Shown here: positions 11,516 to 23,542 of the stretch, one piece after another
Layout of the letters: each line of letters begins with the position of its first letter
How positions within the stretch are numbered: position 1 is the stretch's first letter
Source of the DNA: Dugong dugon
Lineage: Eukaryota; Chordata; Mammalia; Sirenia; Dugongidae
Reading direction: 5' to 3'
Assembly: GCA_030035585.1 (NCBI GenBank)
Contig: CM057461.1
Span: 171,999,624-172,063,623, forward strand
DNA length: 64,000 bases
The notes under the pieces: generated by a model
Database searches by the model: none
What the model was told of the DNA's origin: nothing
The model's input: only the letters and a program-made list of their open reading frames with translations
Program-made: the position numbers and the translations under genes

Positions 11516-11778
11516 TGATTGTAGTTGTGAAATGCGAGAGTGGGTAAAAGAAAAATTCCACAAGATACTTTGATCCAGAATTATTCTTTTAAGCAGCCAT
11601 CTTCTTTTGTGTCTTTGTCTTTTGCACAAGTATTGTGAAATGATGGTTATGAATAGTCCCAAGACCTTCACTAATTTATATGTGAATAAGCATCTGTGGG
11701 TTAAAACAAGGGTGTGAGAAAGTTCCACATTGACTTTTTTCAGTTCAGGTTTCCCGTTGTGTCATTGTGTTATTGGCT

Positions 11779-11997
11779 GGAACTCTCTAAACCAATTGCT
11801 GCTGAGTCAGTTCCCGCTCATGGGGCACTCACGTCTTGCAGAGCAGAACTGTGGTTCTCATGGCAGTGACCTTTCTGAAGCTGATCGCTAGATCTATCTT
11901 CCCAGGCGCCTCTGGGTGGGTGTGAACCACCAACCTTTTTGTTAGTAGTAGAACACTTAACCGTTAGTACCAGCCAGGGACTCCTGGAGCTCCCTAA
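11779..11997 (-). mobile_element. AfroSINE, long form
   Basis: Minus-strand long copy (11791-11985) starting on that strand with ggagtccctgg. The interval includes a 12-base target-site duplication, 11779-11790 and 11986-11997, with two mismatches. Confidence 0.82.
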
Positions 11998-12029
11998 CCT
12001 CATGGTAATTAGTGTCTGTCGTTGTCCCT

Positions 12030-12145
12030 TGAGGTCCAGAGAGCTGGGTTTAATTCCTGCCTCTGCTGCTAAGCAGCTGGTGACCTTGAACAACATTTCA
12101 ACTCTTGAGACCTAGATTTTCTTGTATATAAATTAAGTGGGGATA
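12030..12145 (+). repeat. MIR SINE fragment
   Basis: Matches the MIR middle region (a run like gctgggtttaattcctgcc followed by agcagctggtgaccttg). Partial and diverged. Confidence 0.55.
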
Positions 12146-12149
12146 AGCC

Positions 12150-12430
12150 ATATGTTTTCTGATATAGATTCCAACTTTTAAATACTGTGATCATATTAGC
12201 TTTAGATGTCATAAGACAAGGTCTAGGTTTCTGAGCTCCATTTTTTCTTGACATTGCAAACAGGATTTAAATATGATATTGGAAATTATATGTAGATTAT
12301 TTTACATCCTCTTATAGCTCTGAATTTACATCACTGCACACAAGCCCAGAAGCTGTCAAATTTTTTGTAAGTGACTTGCTAAATGAATTTGCTAATTTTT
12401 TTAACCTTAGATTCACTGAATATTGGGCAA
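12150..12430. other. Unique DNA, no gene seen
   Basis: AT-rich, with no recognised repeat, gene or regulatory site. Confidence 0.4.
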
Positions 12431-12433
12431 GTT

Positions 12434-12610
12434 TGATAATACTGGAGCGCTGGTGGCACGGTGTTTAAGAGCTTGGATGCTAACCAAAAGGTAGCTGTTC
12501 AAATCTACCAGCCGCTACTTGGAAACCCTATGGGGCAATTCTACTCTCCCATATAGGGTCTACTATGAGTTGGAATCGGCTTGATGGCAATGGGTTTCTG
12601 ATGATACTGG
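12434..12610 (+). mobile_element. AfroSINE, short form
   Basis: Near full-length copy (12446-12598) with flanking tgataatactgg at 12434-12445 and tgatgatactgg at 12599-12610 (one mismatch), the likely target-site duplication. Confidence 0.88.
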
Positions 12611-12670
12611 TTTTCAAAAAAATCCTACCAAATGGATGATAATTATTTCTAAATCTATTTAAAAAATACA

Positions 12671-12893
12671 AGTCCCTGGGTAGCTCAAACGGTTTGCACT
12701 TGACTACTAACCTAAAGGTTGGTGGTTCAACCCACCCAGCAGCACCACAAAAGAAAGGTCTGGCAGCCTACCTCCATAATGATCACAGTCAAGAAAACCC
12801 TATGGAGCAGTTCTGTCTGTAACACATGGGGTCACCATGAGTCAAAATCAACTCGATAGCAATGGATTTGGTTGTTTTTGTTGTTTTTTTAAA
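12671..12893 (+). mobile_element. AfroSINE, long form
   Basis: Long form with the internal block (aaagaaaggtctggcagcc). Head agtccctgggtagc is diverged; the tail ends with ctcgatagcaatgg and a T/G-rich run. Confidence 0.85.
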
Positions 12894-12894
12894 T

Positions 12895-14610
12895 ATAGAA
12901 ATCGGTTTTTCATCTGCATAGTTAGAGATGATATTCTCTAATTTTACTTAAGCATGCAACAGTTCAAAACCATTGGTATATTCTATATCAAAATAAGCCA
13001 ATGATATGAGTAAGTCAAGATGAGAGAATATTCCCAAAGGAGCAACTTTCATGTTAAAATTTGCCAGTGTGCTGAAGACTATTAATTCATGGAAGACTGA
13101 TGTGTCAGCAATAACTGTTGCTAAGCTGGGAAGGGTTCTGCCAAAACTAATTCATTCCTGAATGGATTGACCCTTGGAGTGGCCTTGGGTTAGGGACAAC
13201 ACTAATCATGCCTCTGGAAAGGGTGTCATGGCATAGTTATATAGACCTTACCCCTAAAGGCTCCAATCCTTCTAACAAAAGTTTCACTAAGATACCAGAA
13301 GAATCCCAAGAAGATTAATTTTGGAAATTCCACTACGTAAAAATGTCACTGTGTTTTCCTTAAACATATAGTCACATCGTATTCTGTAAACTCCGAAACT
13401 ACCTAAGTAACTTTGTCCTAACTTTTATGCTCTACATTAGTTTACAATTTCTTTTTCTCCATCACCACCCCCGACCCAAAGAAAGCCTGGAAAAAAAAAA
13501 TATCTGCACTATAGTAAGTGATTAGTCCCATTTCCTGTAATAATTCTTTTCTTGTGGTTGCTGGTTTCTAGCCAATTCTATTTTTGCATTTATTTTCTCC
13601 CATTAGATTCTGGGTTTTTTTTTTTGTTTGTTTTTTTGGTTGTTTTTGGTAGAAGAAGTTTTGTGTTTTCCATTTAGTCAAAATGGAATTCTTCTCATAT
13701 GATGTCATGATTTTCACATTTTCAAAGCTTAAAAAGCAAGCCAGAGGAGATATGTCTACGTAATTAAACCTATCATGGGCTTTTGTAAAAGATCTGATAA
13801 CTCAGAAAGTATTTTCTACCAGTTTTGACTGTTGCAGTCAGCTTGGTGCGGCTGGGGTTTAAAAGAGGAAACTAGAAGTCTTAGAAGTGACCTCATAAGA
13901 ATGCAGAAAACTTAGAGTTTAAATAATAATAATAGACAAAGACAAACAGGGTATTTTACTACGTGCATGAGAATTCTGAAAGTGGAGGGAAATCCGATTC
14001 AAAGAGTATCTACATATGCGCACAGAAAGAAAGGCACTGAGGGATCTTTCTCAGGTTCTTGCTTTTTGGTTTATTTCCTTTTTTGTTCTTTTTTGGTATG
14101 TGTGTAACACACTGTAGATTCCTTTGGGTAAGACATATGATCGTTTGCAGTTCAGGATCTAAGCATTTATAAATTTATAAAGGAAGGACACTCCCTGATA
14201 GCAAATCTTTTCCATCTTTATACTATATGTAAAAAATAACCAAGGATTTACCTTTAGAATTCATGGGGTTTACCTCTTAACTGAACTATCTGTGCCAGAT
14301 TCTTACAGAAGTATTGGCTGACCTAAATCCTGACTATTTTCCACCATTCTGAAAGTGGAAGAAGGAAACATTGCTATATTAAGAGCTATTGCTAAATCAA
14401 ACAACATTCCTGTTTTCTGACATCTACGTATGGTCATTGTGGGTTAGAAAAGTTTCATTTTAGATGTGAGGTATAAAATGTGCAAACTTTTTCCTAAGCC
14501 TGATTCTCCACAGCAGACCTACGTACGGGTGGGAATCTGTAAAGCTGACCACAAAACCTACTAATAATTTCTCTCCTCTCCCAGAACTGCTTAAACTAGA
14601 AGAGGGGCAA
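12895..14610. other. Unique DNA, no gene seen
   Basis: Unrecognised sequence apart from T-rich tracts near 13610-13660 and 14065-14100. No exon, RNA gene or conserved motif can be supported. Confidence 0.45.
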
Positions 14611-14612
14611 AG

Positions 14613-14672
14613 ATGGTCACTGTAAGTTGGAATCGACTTGACAGCAACGTGTTTGGTTTTTTTTTTTTTTTT
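14613..14672 (+). mobile_element. AfroSINE or RTE tail, 5'-truncated
   Basis: Only the shared SINE/RTE tail (ggtcactgtaagttggaatc...cgacttgacagcaacg) and a poly-T/GT run remain. The ending in gtttggtttt favours the SINE. Confidence 0.7.
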
Positions 14673-14679
14673 CTAGGCA

Positions 14680-14950
14680 GGAGGACTTTCATGAAATCTA
14701 TACCCTATCTGGACTTCTTTGTACTAATCCTACATCTGGGGGATTAAGTAATTCCTAAAGTTAGATTTGGAATCGTCTCAGGTTCTTGCAGCAGCTCTTA
14801 CGTCTGGTATCTGGTAGGCATTCTTTTCACATCACCCTGGATAGAATAGGAGCAATTCACCCCAACCCACCCTACCCTGTCTTATTTTTCTACATTGCAT
14901 TTATATATTACAGATCTATCTGATATGTTTTATATTTATTTGTGTACTTA
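14680..14950. other. Unique DNA, no gene seen
   Basis: No recognised repeat or gene; the 3' part runs into a probable L2 end. Confidence 0.35.
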
Positions 14951-14954
14951 TCAT

Positions 14955-15090
14955 TTGTTTGCCCTAACTAGAATGGGAGGCCCATGAGAGCAGGATCATT
15001 TTCTGTCTTGTTCACTGATGTGCCCCTAACTTCTGGCCCAGTTTTTGGCATGTAATAGGTGATCAGTATGTCTTTGTTGAATGAATAACT
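14955..15090 (+). repeat. L2 LINE 3' end
   Basis: Typical L2 3' pattern: an aggcccatgagagcagg motif, then tctgtcttgttcactgatg, then tttttggcatgtaataggtg, ending in tttgttgaatgaataa. Confidence 0.65.
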
Positions 15091-15274
15091 CTAGTCACTG
15101 TTTTTATGCAGCCACTGATGTCTAGATGTCTTTGGTATTTTCTCTCCTGCACACATTCTGTCTCTTCTTTCTCTCCACATGCCCCAATACTGAGGTTATA
15201 CACTTGATTAAGGAACCATCTCTTCTAGACAGGGGTGGTTTATCCAATAAGCAAGGTAAGCACATCTGTAGTGA

Positions 15275-15405
15275 ACAGTTTCACACGGGTTTTGTGAAAA
15301 CCCAGACCTAGATTAGAGATACCTAGGTTGGGACCAGCAGTCTCTGTTTTATCAAGCCCTGCAGGTGATTCTGATGCTAAAGTTTGAGAACCAATTATAT
15401 ATGGT
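15275..15405. repeat. Possible MER5A-type DNA transposon fragment
   Basis: The stretch near 15330-15400 has ggaccagcagtctctg, then caggtgattctgatgc, then taaagtttgagaacca, the familiar MER5A pattern. The 5' edge is uncertain. Confidence 0.55.
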
Positions 15406-16174
15406 ATAGTTGCATCCCTGTCCTTATTTATAACTTTTCAAAAACCCTATTAATTTTGGGGTTCATTTTTTCAGGGAAATTGATAGGATTCATATTATAC
15501 TGAGTCCTCTATCTAGATTAATGCAGAAGGTTAGCCTTTATTTACTAATTGTGATCATGATGGACAAAATCCATTAAATTATGTGCCCTTGTAGAATTTT
15601 ACAGCGCAGAAACCATCATTTTTTTTTAAATAGCCGAAGTCAAGTATCTGGAAGACCTGACTGTGATTCCCAATCCCTTTTTATCTGCCTACCTCTTCTA
15701 CCCCATAAAGATACCTACATGACATATATGTAAATTATCCCCAGAGCCTGCTGTAGGTGAGTCATAGTTCTTCAAGGCAAGTATGCAAAATAACTAATTG
15801 GTTCTAAAGATAGAAAATAAATACTTTAGAACATAATATATTACATGAATATTATATTTTTCCCAGAAATTCTATTTATTTAGTTTTAGAGAATGATAAG
15901 AATGATTGCCTGTGTTTTATTTTAAAATACAAATTTGGCTTTAATTTATAAATTAAACATAGACTGTTGCATTTACTTTTTTATTAAAACCACTTCTATT
16001 GTGTGTAGGAAAATAATTTCTGATGCCACATTTCACTTCTTAATTTTATTATAATCTGTTTAACATAGGGACAGACAATTTCCTATGGCTATAAGAGCAT
16101 CATGATTAGTGCTCTCCCTCAAAAGAGGAACTGGAAGGCCAGCTGAGCGCATGATGTTTTGGAATCTGTACATG

Positions 16175-16252
16175 TAGATGGATGGATGGATGGGTGGATA
16201 GGCAGAGATATAGATAGATGGATAAATATATAAATTTATAGATACACATACG
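16175..16252. repeat. (GATG/GATA)n microsatellite
   Basis: Imperfect tetranucleotide tract of gatg, gata and related units. Confidence 0.85.
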
Positions 16253-16736
16253 TGTATGGTCTCCTCATTACTTGTGAATATCATATTTGAAATTCTCTTA
16301 CTCATTAAAATTTATTTGTAACCCAAAAATCAAATAATCGCAGAGCTTTCATGGACATTCATAGACATGTGCAGAGTGGCAGAAAATTTTAGTTACCTGA
16401 CCCTCACTCCCAGATGAGGTCAAACAAGACAACGTTCTCTCTTTTTATTTCAGCTCTCATACTCTAAGTAAGTGTTATTTCACAGTCTAATTAATGTAAT
16501 TTTTTTTGCACTTTTGTTGGTGATTTTGCTGTTTAAAATGGCCTCAAAGAATAGTGCTGAAGTGCTATATATTGTTCCTAAACACAAAAAGGCTGTGGTA
16601 TACCTTACAGAGAAAATATGTGAGTTACATAAGCTTTTTTCAGGCATGAGTTAGTGCTGTTGGTTGTGAGTTCAATGTTAGTTAATCAAGATATATTCAA
16701 TAAGGTATCTGTGAACAGAAACATGCATAAAACAAG

Positions 16737-16780
16737 GTTGACAAAAATATTGTGATCAGTTGACAAAAATATCGTGACCA
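16737..16780. repeat. Two-unit 22-base tandem duplication
   Basis: Units 16737-16758 and 16759-16780 differ at two positions, both T in the first unit and C in the second. Confidence 0.9.
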
Positions 16781-16888
16781 GAGGCTAACATGAATCTAAC
16801 CTTGTATTTCCCCAGGAGCAATGGCTCAGTATTCAGTATTTTCTAACGTTACAGAACGGAACTACTGTGAATAAAAAACGTTGACTTT

Positions 16889-16917
16889 TGTGTGTGTGTT
16901 TGTGTGTGTGTGTGTGT
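16889..16917. repeat. (TG)n microsatellite
   Basis: Nearly pure TG dinucleotide run with one interruption. Confidence 0.9.
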
Positions 16918-17545
16918 TTCTCCTCAGATTTTTATTTTACACTTTTAAAAAGACAGTATCATCTCTAGCCTCTCTTTTTCTTGCGGAGGGTCAGTAAATT
17001 ATTGTGTCTGAAGAATCCTGTGTCTGAACTAAATCAGCATGAGGAGGTGCTATTTGTCCTTCAAAATGGAGCTTGCCATAGTCCCAGTAAGAGATAACAA
17101 GGGTCTCAAGTAGGAAAGTGGTGGTGTGGGTGAAGCAGCAGGTACAGCAGTTGTAGAGAACATTGAAGCTTCCCTGCTTGCAGTTTTAGAATGATAGGGC
17201 CGTTGTGTTTTGAAGGGAGATAACAAGTTCTGGAAGGCTAAACTCTGTTGTTATCAATATTATATGTAATTGGCAGGGCATTAAGTCCAAACCAATTTGT
17301 ACTCAAAGCATTGCACATTGATTAAACGTAATGAATAAAGTTTTTGCAAACAATTAAATGTGTGCTCCGATAAAGAGATAGCAGTTGAACCTGCGGGAAT
17401 GAGGGTCATTGTCTGAAGTGAGTGAAAACCCGTACATCTTCTATGAAAGTCCCTAACATTGCTCCTAAGTCTATTAAAATAGATCTTTAAGAAAAAAAAA
17501 ATGGGTCTGATAATCAGGAATGTTGTTTATTAATCTGTCCAATCT

Positions 17546-17700
17546 TATAATGGCACCAAAACCAACCAAACCTGTTGTTGAGTCGAGTCTGACTCATAGG
17601 GACCGTTTAAGACAGAGTAGAACCGCCCCATAGGGTTCCCAAGGAGCAGCTGGTGGATTTGAACTGCTGACCTTTCAATTAGCAGCTCCTATAATGGCAC
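17546..17700 (-). mobile_element. AfroSINE, 5'-truncated
   Basis: Minus-strand copy at 17557-17689 that lacks the 5' head. It is flanked by tataatggcac at 17546-17556 and 17690-17700, an exact 11-base target-site duplication. Confidence 0.9.
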
Positions 17701-17704
17701 AGGT

Positions 17705-18125
17705 CCCCTAAAATTCCTTCATAATTGTTCTGAGAGTGGAGTTCCATTTGAAATAAGTTGGAAACAAGCAGATTCATTAGTTCTTAATGGGTACTGGCAA
17801 AATAAAAATGGCCCAAGAGGAAGAAAGAAGTAACTTTGAGCAGAACCACGTATAAGCTACTTATTTCTCAGTTTAACAATTGTAGTACTAGCTATCATAG
17901 AGCAGTTACTCACTTCTGGACTGCTGAAGTAAGTTATTAGGATTAGATATAACCCAATCTTTTTTTTTGGAAGTGATTGTTGGGAGGTCGGGGGGAGGGA
18001 CTTAGTAATTCCATAGGTGTTGAGGGCAGAACTTTTCCTACCTATACTTAATTTTAACTAGGTTGAGGGGAGAATGACAGAAAACCCAAAATAATAGCAA
18101 AGCAGCCAGTCCAAAGTTGGCATAG
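17705..18125. other. Unique DNA, no gene seen
   Basis: No recognised repeat or gene; a G-rich stretch lies at about 17980-18000. Confidence 0.4.
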
Positions 18126-18129
18126 TGCT

Positions 18130-18410
18130 CTAGCATTGCCAGGGACCCAGATGTCCTCTCTATTGTTGCCCTGCCATCCTCAACGTGCAACTTCTATTTT
18201 GTGTCCAAGATGGCAGCTTCAGCTGGTGTCATCTCATCACATATGCATCCCAGAGAGCAGGAAGAAGAAAATAGAAGGGTATGAGCCCACCACCCTTTAC
18301 ACATATTTCTTACTAATCAAACATACCATTTATTCTCACATCCCATTGGCCAGGACTTAGTTATTTGGTCATACCTTGCTATGTTATCTTTATTTGGAAC
18401 AAACATGTGC
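18130..18410. repeat. Ancient interspersed repeat, family uncertain
   Basis: Carries the run ccaagatggcagcttcagc and later cattggccaggacttagt, motifs common to an old mammal-wide repeat. A second diverged copy seems to be at 46105-46400. I think of an old L1 or MER-type 3' region but cannot place it without a library search. The 74-residue frame inside it (18136-18360) is not taken as a gene. Confidence 0.5.
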
Positions 18411-18739
18411 AAAACTAACATCTGAGGATTCTTTTACTGGGGAAAAAAGGGGAAGATGAATAATGAAGGACAGTTTGTAACCTCTGCCACACTAGAATTA
18501 GTTCTATTTATTTTGTTAATCAAAGAAGGAAATTCAGATTATTAGGGTTGCAGTGAATGTTCACTGTTCAGTTACATGACTACAGGACAAATATAGAGAG
18601 GAAATTAAATATCTCTTGCAGACTGTATAAATTGGGATATTAAAGTTATCTGCTATTTATGAGGTTCACTATTTTTCTCAGTTTGAATTAGATTATAAAT
18701 TCTAGTAATTGTGTTCATAAGACGACAAATATTTATAAA

Positions 18740-18910
18740 GTTCCATGCACCACACTAGGCTCCTTCTATATATTACCATTTTTTCTTTATAACCATCCAG
18801 TAAGATAGATATTCACCTGCTGTTACAGTTGAAGAGTCTAAGGATTACAAAAGTTGGTTAACTTGCTCAAGGTCACATAAATAATAAGAAATGGAATTCA
18901 ATTTTAACCC
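18740..18910 (-). repeat. MIR SINE
   Basis: Reverse-orientation MIR pattern: a region with gttacagttgaagagtctaa, then ggttaacttgctcaaggtca, then a weak gaattcaattttaaccca. Confidence 0.6.
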
Positions 18911-18914
18911 ATAT

Positions 18915-19785
18915 CTGTATGATTGCAAATTATGCCCTTTCCCCCATGTCCTTCTGTATCCTGCTAGCCTCTCAGTGGTTATTGACGCTGTATTCAGTAT
19001 GTTTCATCCATCTTTAAATCCTCCATGTTTAAGACAGCTACTGATTGAAGGGATGAAATACTGAATCTACTATTTTTCCTGATACTGTGAAGTATTTCAT
19101 CATTTATAGACTATTCAAAGCCATCTAGTGCATTTGCTACTGTTCAATATCTGATTAAATTCAGATAATGGCTAAAATTTTATTGAGTGAATTTGATGAC
19201 ATGGTAAATGAGAAATTCCAAATAGTTTTTTCTTCATAATAAAAATGAAAGAAAGAGAGAGATTAATAGGGAAGAAAAGACAATGTCCTCTTTGTTTCTA
19301 AGTTCTTGCTGTACCTGAGTCTCCTCATGTTGTGGATTTGTTTTGTCCATAATATATCCCCAAATATCTGCTGCCCCTCTTTCAAAACTTATTTAGTAGC
19401 GTGTCTTTTGAAACCATGTCATTTAAGAAAGCATGCCTAGTGCCATTTAGTGGTTATTACATTGAGTGCTACAGTAAAGAAAATATAAATGCTTCTTTTA
19501 TGAGCTAGCAGACTTTCTTGAAATTAGTTATAAAATATTTAGATATGTGTTTGCCACATTTATGCATATCAGCCTTGAAAATAATGAGTTGAAAGTTGAA
19601 AAACATTTGCCTTCAATACCCTTGAGATGTTTATTGGTTGGTTAATATGACTTATTTTTTGGTATGGTTTCAAAAATATTTTTAAAAAATTAAGGTATGT
19701 TAACTTTGTTTTGAAATTTGAAAAACAAGATTTGTGATACATGGGCTGTTGATTTAAACTGCTTTTGCAGACAACTCCTGTTTTG
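18915..19785. other. Unique DNA, no gene seen
   Basis: AT-rich with no recognised repeat. The minus-strand 83-residue frame at 19569-19820 has no motif. Confidence 0.45.
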
Positions 19786-19802
19786 CTTTTAATGCTAAAT
19801 TT

Positions 19803-20164
19803 GTTATTAGTTGCCATCAAGTCGGCTCTGACTCATGGCGACTCCACGTTCAACATAATGAAATGTTGCCTGGTCCTGTGCCGTCTACAGGATCACTGGT
19901 ATGCTCGAGTCCATTGTTGTGGCCATTCCAACCTACAAGGCTCATGTTCTAGTACTGTATTGGACAATATTCTGTTGTGATTCATAGGTTTCAGTGGCTA
20001 ATTTTTGGAAGTAGACGTCAGGCCTTTCTTCCCAGTCTGTCTTAGTTTGGAAGCTCCACTGAAATTTGTCTGCCATGGGTGATCCTGCTGGTATTTGAAG
20101 TACGATAGCATTTGCTTCTTAACGCAAACCAACACAGTACAACAAGCTGACAGATGGGTGGTGG
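19803..20164 (-). mobile_element. Short RTE-derived non-autonomous element, copy 1
   Basis: On the minus strand the element starts at the RTE 5' terminus (ccaccac) and continues through about 240 bases of RTE 5' UTR. It then jumps directly to the last ~120 bases of RTE. The whole coding region is missing. Possible target-site duplication: atgctaaattt at 19792-19802 and atgcttagttt at 20165-20175 (two mismatches). A second copy with a similar structure lies at 56886-57258. It may already be catalogued as a non-autonomous RTE subfamily. Confidence 0.75.
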
Positions 20165-20179
20165 ATGCTTAGTTTAACT

Positions 20180-20435
20180 GGATTTAATTATCTAGATACA
20201 AACAGCCTTGGGCATTTAGGGGTGCTCTTATGTCACCAACATTAGGCATCTAAGAGAAGAGGCTTATTGACAAAAGCTGTCTTTAAACAATGTTATTCTT
20301 TTCTAAAATATGCATGTTGATTGTTTCCTTCTTTTGACTAATTGGAAAACAAGAGCCCTTGGTAGAGACAGGCCTCCTCAACTCTTATGTGACCTAGGGT
20401 TTATTTATTTCACATAAGCTCTACGTCTTCATCCT
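20180..20435. other. Unique DNA, no gene seen
   Basis: No recognised repeat or gene. Confidence 0.35.
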
Positions 20436-20439
20436 ATCA

Positions 20440-20690
20440 TCCTCGTCAACATGATCATGCCTAATATTTGGCGAGTGCTAAGCCCTTAACGTGTTATTTC
20501 ACTGAATTCTTACAACACTTCCAAAGAACTAGGTAATATTATTATCCCCATTTTTAAGATGATGTAATTGAAATTTAGTACAGTAAGCAATTTTTCCCAC
20601 AGTCTCACAGTTTATAACTGGATTCAGATTGAGACAGTCTAAAATCTGGAAACTGCCCTCTTAGTCATAATGCTCTACACCCATATACAC
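20440..20690 (-). repeat. MIR SINE
   Basis: Reverse MIR pattern: ttggcgagtgctaagccctt, then gtaatattattatccccatt, then a degenerate cacagtctcacagtttataa. Confidence 0.6.
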
Positions 20691-20694
20691 CGAC

Positions 20695-21125
20695 TCACAG
20701 ACTCTTAAATCTGGGCTGGCTGTGTTTAGATGGCCACTCTTTAAGTGCTCTTCCATTAAATTGTTTCTTTCCATTTTTGGCTGTCTCTCTGGAATTCTGG
20801 ATCACAAAATGACATTATTCCTCCATGGACAAGTTAGCATAGCTACATCTACAGGTTTATTGCATTTGCCATTTTGATTTAATTGATTGGTTATTTTCGT
20901 TAACCAATAAGTTTTATAAAATTTTCACCAGTGAATTTGGTGGTAGTTTTAATGTATCTTTAACCTATATTTTGAAAAAACTAGGCTTAACCTGCTCTCA
21001 GGTGAACTCATGAAATAGCTGATTTGTCCACCCCTCACCCTATCCCCTACACCACTTTTCCCTTTCAGATGTTTGCCATTCAAGGGGCCTGCACTGCCTT
21101 CTTTGCTCATTGCCGCTTTTCACCC
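20695..21125. other. Unique DNA, no gene seen
   Basis: No recognised repeat or gene. Confidence 0.4.
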
Positions 21126-21130
21126 ACTTC

Positions 21131-21292
21131 AAAACCAAAAACCCATTGCCGTCAAGTCGATTCCGACTCATAGTGACTCTATAGGACAGAGGAGAACCGC
21201 CCCATAGGGTTTCCAAGGTGCGGCTGGTGGATTCGAACCTCTGACCTTTTGGTTAGCAGCTCAGCTCTTAACCACTGCACCACAAGGGCTCC
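21131..21292 (-). mobile_element. AfroSINE, short form, well preserved
   Basis: Minus-strand copy close to the consensus, head to tail, with the Pol III B box (ggttcgaatcc type) at about 21230. It is among the least diverged SINEs in the window. Confidence 0.9.
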
Positions 21293-21294
21293 AT

Positions 21295-21580
21295 TAAAAA
21301 ATAAGTGCAAATTTATTTTCTCATTATTCTTCCCTATTGCCCACACTCCCCAAGCTAAGGTATGTTTTAAATATTATTTTCTTCTGGTTTCCTAGATTTT
21401 ACATTTTTATTGTGGATGTTTTAGAAAGTACAGAGCAGTATAAAGAAGCAGGAAAAAAAAAAAAAAAGAGAGAGCCCACGATTCTACCGTCCAGATGCAA
21501 CTACAGTAAGCATTTTGACAGCTTTCCTTCCAGCCTTCTTTTGTTGTATGAGAAATTTCTAAGGCATGAGGAATCATTTT
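21295..21580. other. Unique DNA, no gene seen
   Basis: Contains an A-run with AG repeats near 21452-21475. The 82-residue frame at 21337-21585 runs through the A-run and is not supported. Confidence 0.35.
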
Positions 21581-21732
21581 ATTAATAGGATGTTGTTGTT
21601 AGGTGCAGTCAAGTCGGTTCCTACTCATAGAGACTCTCTGCACAACAGAAAAAAATACTGCCCAGTCCTGCGCCATCCTCACAATCGTTGCTATGTTTCA
21701 CCCTATTGTTGGAGCCACTGTGTCAATCCATC

Positions 21733-23516
21733 TCATTGAGGATCTCCTCTTTTTTGCTGATCTTCTACTTTACTAAGCATGATGTCCTTCTCCAGGGACT
21801 GGTCCCTCCTGATAACATGTTCAAAGTAAGTGAGACAAAGTCTCGCCATCCTTGCTTCTAAGGAGCATTCTGGCTGTACTTCTTCGAAGACAGATTTGTT
21901 CATTCTTCTGGCAGTCCATGGTATATTCAATATTCCTCACCAACACCATAATTAAAATATATCAATTCTTCTTCAGTCTTCCTTATTCGTTATCCAGGTT
22001 TCACATGCGTATGAGGTGATTGAAAATATCATGGCTTGAGTCAGACACACCCTAGTCCTTGAAGTGACATCTTTGCTTTTTAACACTTTAAGGAGCTCTT
22101 TTGCAGCAGGTTTGCCCAATGCAATACATCATTTGATTTGTTGACTCCTGTTTCCCTGGGTGTTGATTGTGGATCCAAGTAAAATGAAATCTTTGACAAC
22201 TTCAGTATTTTCTCCATTCATCGTGATGTTGCTTAGTAGTCCAGTTGTGAGAATTTTTGTTTTTATGTTGAGGTGTAATCCATACTGTAGGTTGTGGTCT
22301 TTGGTCTTTATCAATAAATGGTTCAAGTCCTCTTAGCTTTCAGCAAGCAAATTTGTGTCATCTGCATATTGCAGGTTAAGTCTTACCCCAATCCTGATGC
22401 TGTGTTCCTCTTCATATAGTCCAGCTTCTCGAATTATTTGCTCAGCGTACAGATTGAATAAGTTATGATGAAAGGATACAACCCTGATGCACACCCTTCC
22501 TGATTTTAAACCACACAGTATTCCCTTGTTCTGTTCAAATAACTTCCTCATGGTCTATGTACAGGTTTCTTGTGAGCACAACTAAGTGTTCTGAAATTCC
22601 CATTCTTTGCAATGTTATCAATAATTTGATATGATCCACACAGTCGAACGCTTTTGCATAGTCAATAAAATACAGGTAAACATCTTTCTGGTATTTTCTG
22701 CTTTCAGCCAAGATCCATCTTACATCAGCAATGATATCAAATGAGCAAAACTGACTAACTGTTCCGCAGTCTGCCCTGGCCTTGTTCTGACTGATGATAT
22801 TGAGCTTCTTCATTGTCTCTTTCCACAGATGTAGTCGATTTGATTTCTGTGTATTCCATCTGGTGAGGTCCACATCTATAGTCACCATTTATGTTGTTGA
22901 AAAAAGGTATTTGCAATGAATATGTATTGGTCTTACAAAATTCTATTATGGGATCCCCAGAGTCGTTTCTGTCACCAATGCCATATTTTCCAATGACTGG
23001 TCCTTCTTTGTTTCCGACTTTCACATTCCAATCACCAGTAATTATCAATGCATCTTGATTTCATGTTTGATCAGTTTCAGACTGCAGAAGTTGGTGAAAG
23101 TCTTCAATTTCTTCATCATTCTTCAATATTAGTGGTTGGTGCATAAATTTGAGTAATAGTCATGTTAACTGGTCTTCCTTGTAGGCATATGGATATTATC
23201 CTATCACTGACAGCATTGTACTACAGGATAAATCTTGAAATGTGAAGCCATCCCTCTGCAATTTGTCATTCCCGACATAGTAGACCATATGATTTTCCAA
23301 TTCAAAATGGCCAGTATCGGTCGATTTCAGCTTCCTAATGCCTAGGATATTGATCTTTATGCGTTCTGTTTCATTTTTGACGACTTCCAATTTTCCTGGT
23401 TTCATAATCCATACATTCCATGTTCCAAATATTAATGGATGCTTGCAATGGTTTCTTCTCATTTTGAGTCGTGCCACATCAGCAAATGAAGATCCCGAAA
23501 GCTTGACTCCGTCCAC
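21733..23516 (-). pseudogene. RTE polyprotein, broken and internally deleted
   Basis: Fragments on the minus strand in order: endonuclease start at 23196-23516 (FADVARLKMRRN, then GTWNV, with the normally acidic catalytic residue of the SELKWTG motif read as lysine in RKLKSTD); endonuclease middle at 22755-23048 (ITGDWNVKVGNK, which keeps the Asp and Asn); reverse transcriptase at 22535-22888 and 22333-22551, with YADD at 22357-22368; and the C-terminal end at 21733-21930. The linker and the first part of the reverse transcriptase are absent. Several stops are present. It is not functional. Confidence 0.85.
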
Positions 23517-23542
23517 GTCATTAAGGTTGACTCCACCTTAAG

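Larger units (their letters stand above)
15410..17545. other. Mostly unique DNA with simple repeats
   Basis: Contains a (GATA/GGAT)n-like tract at 16175-16252, a (TG)n tract at 16889-16917, and a 22-base tandem duplication at 16737-16780. The frame at 16060-16305 translates the GATA tract and is not a gene. Nothing else is recognised. Confidence 0.45.

Noticed and set aside
16060-16305. 81-codon minus-strand frame with Tyr-Pro-Ser-Ile repeats
   Set aside because: Translation of a GATA/GGAT microsatellite.
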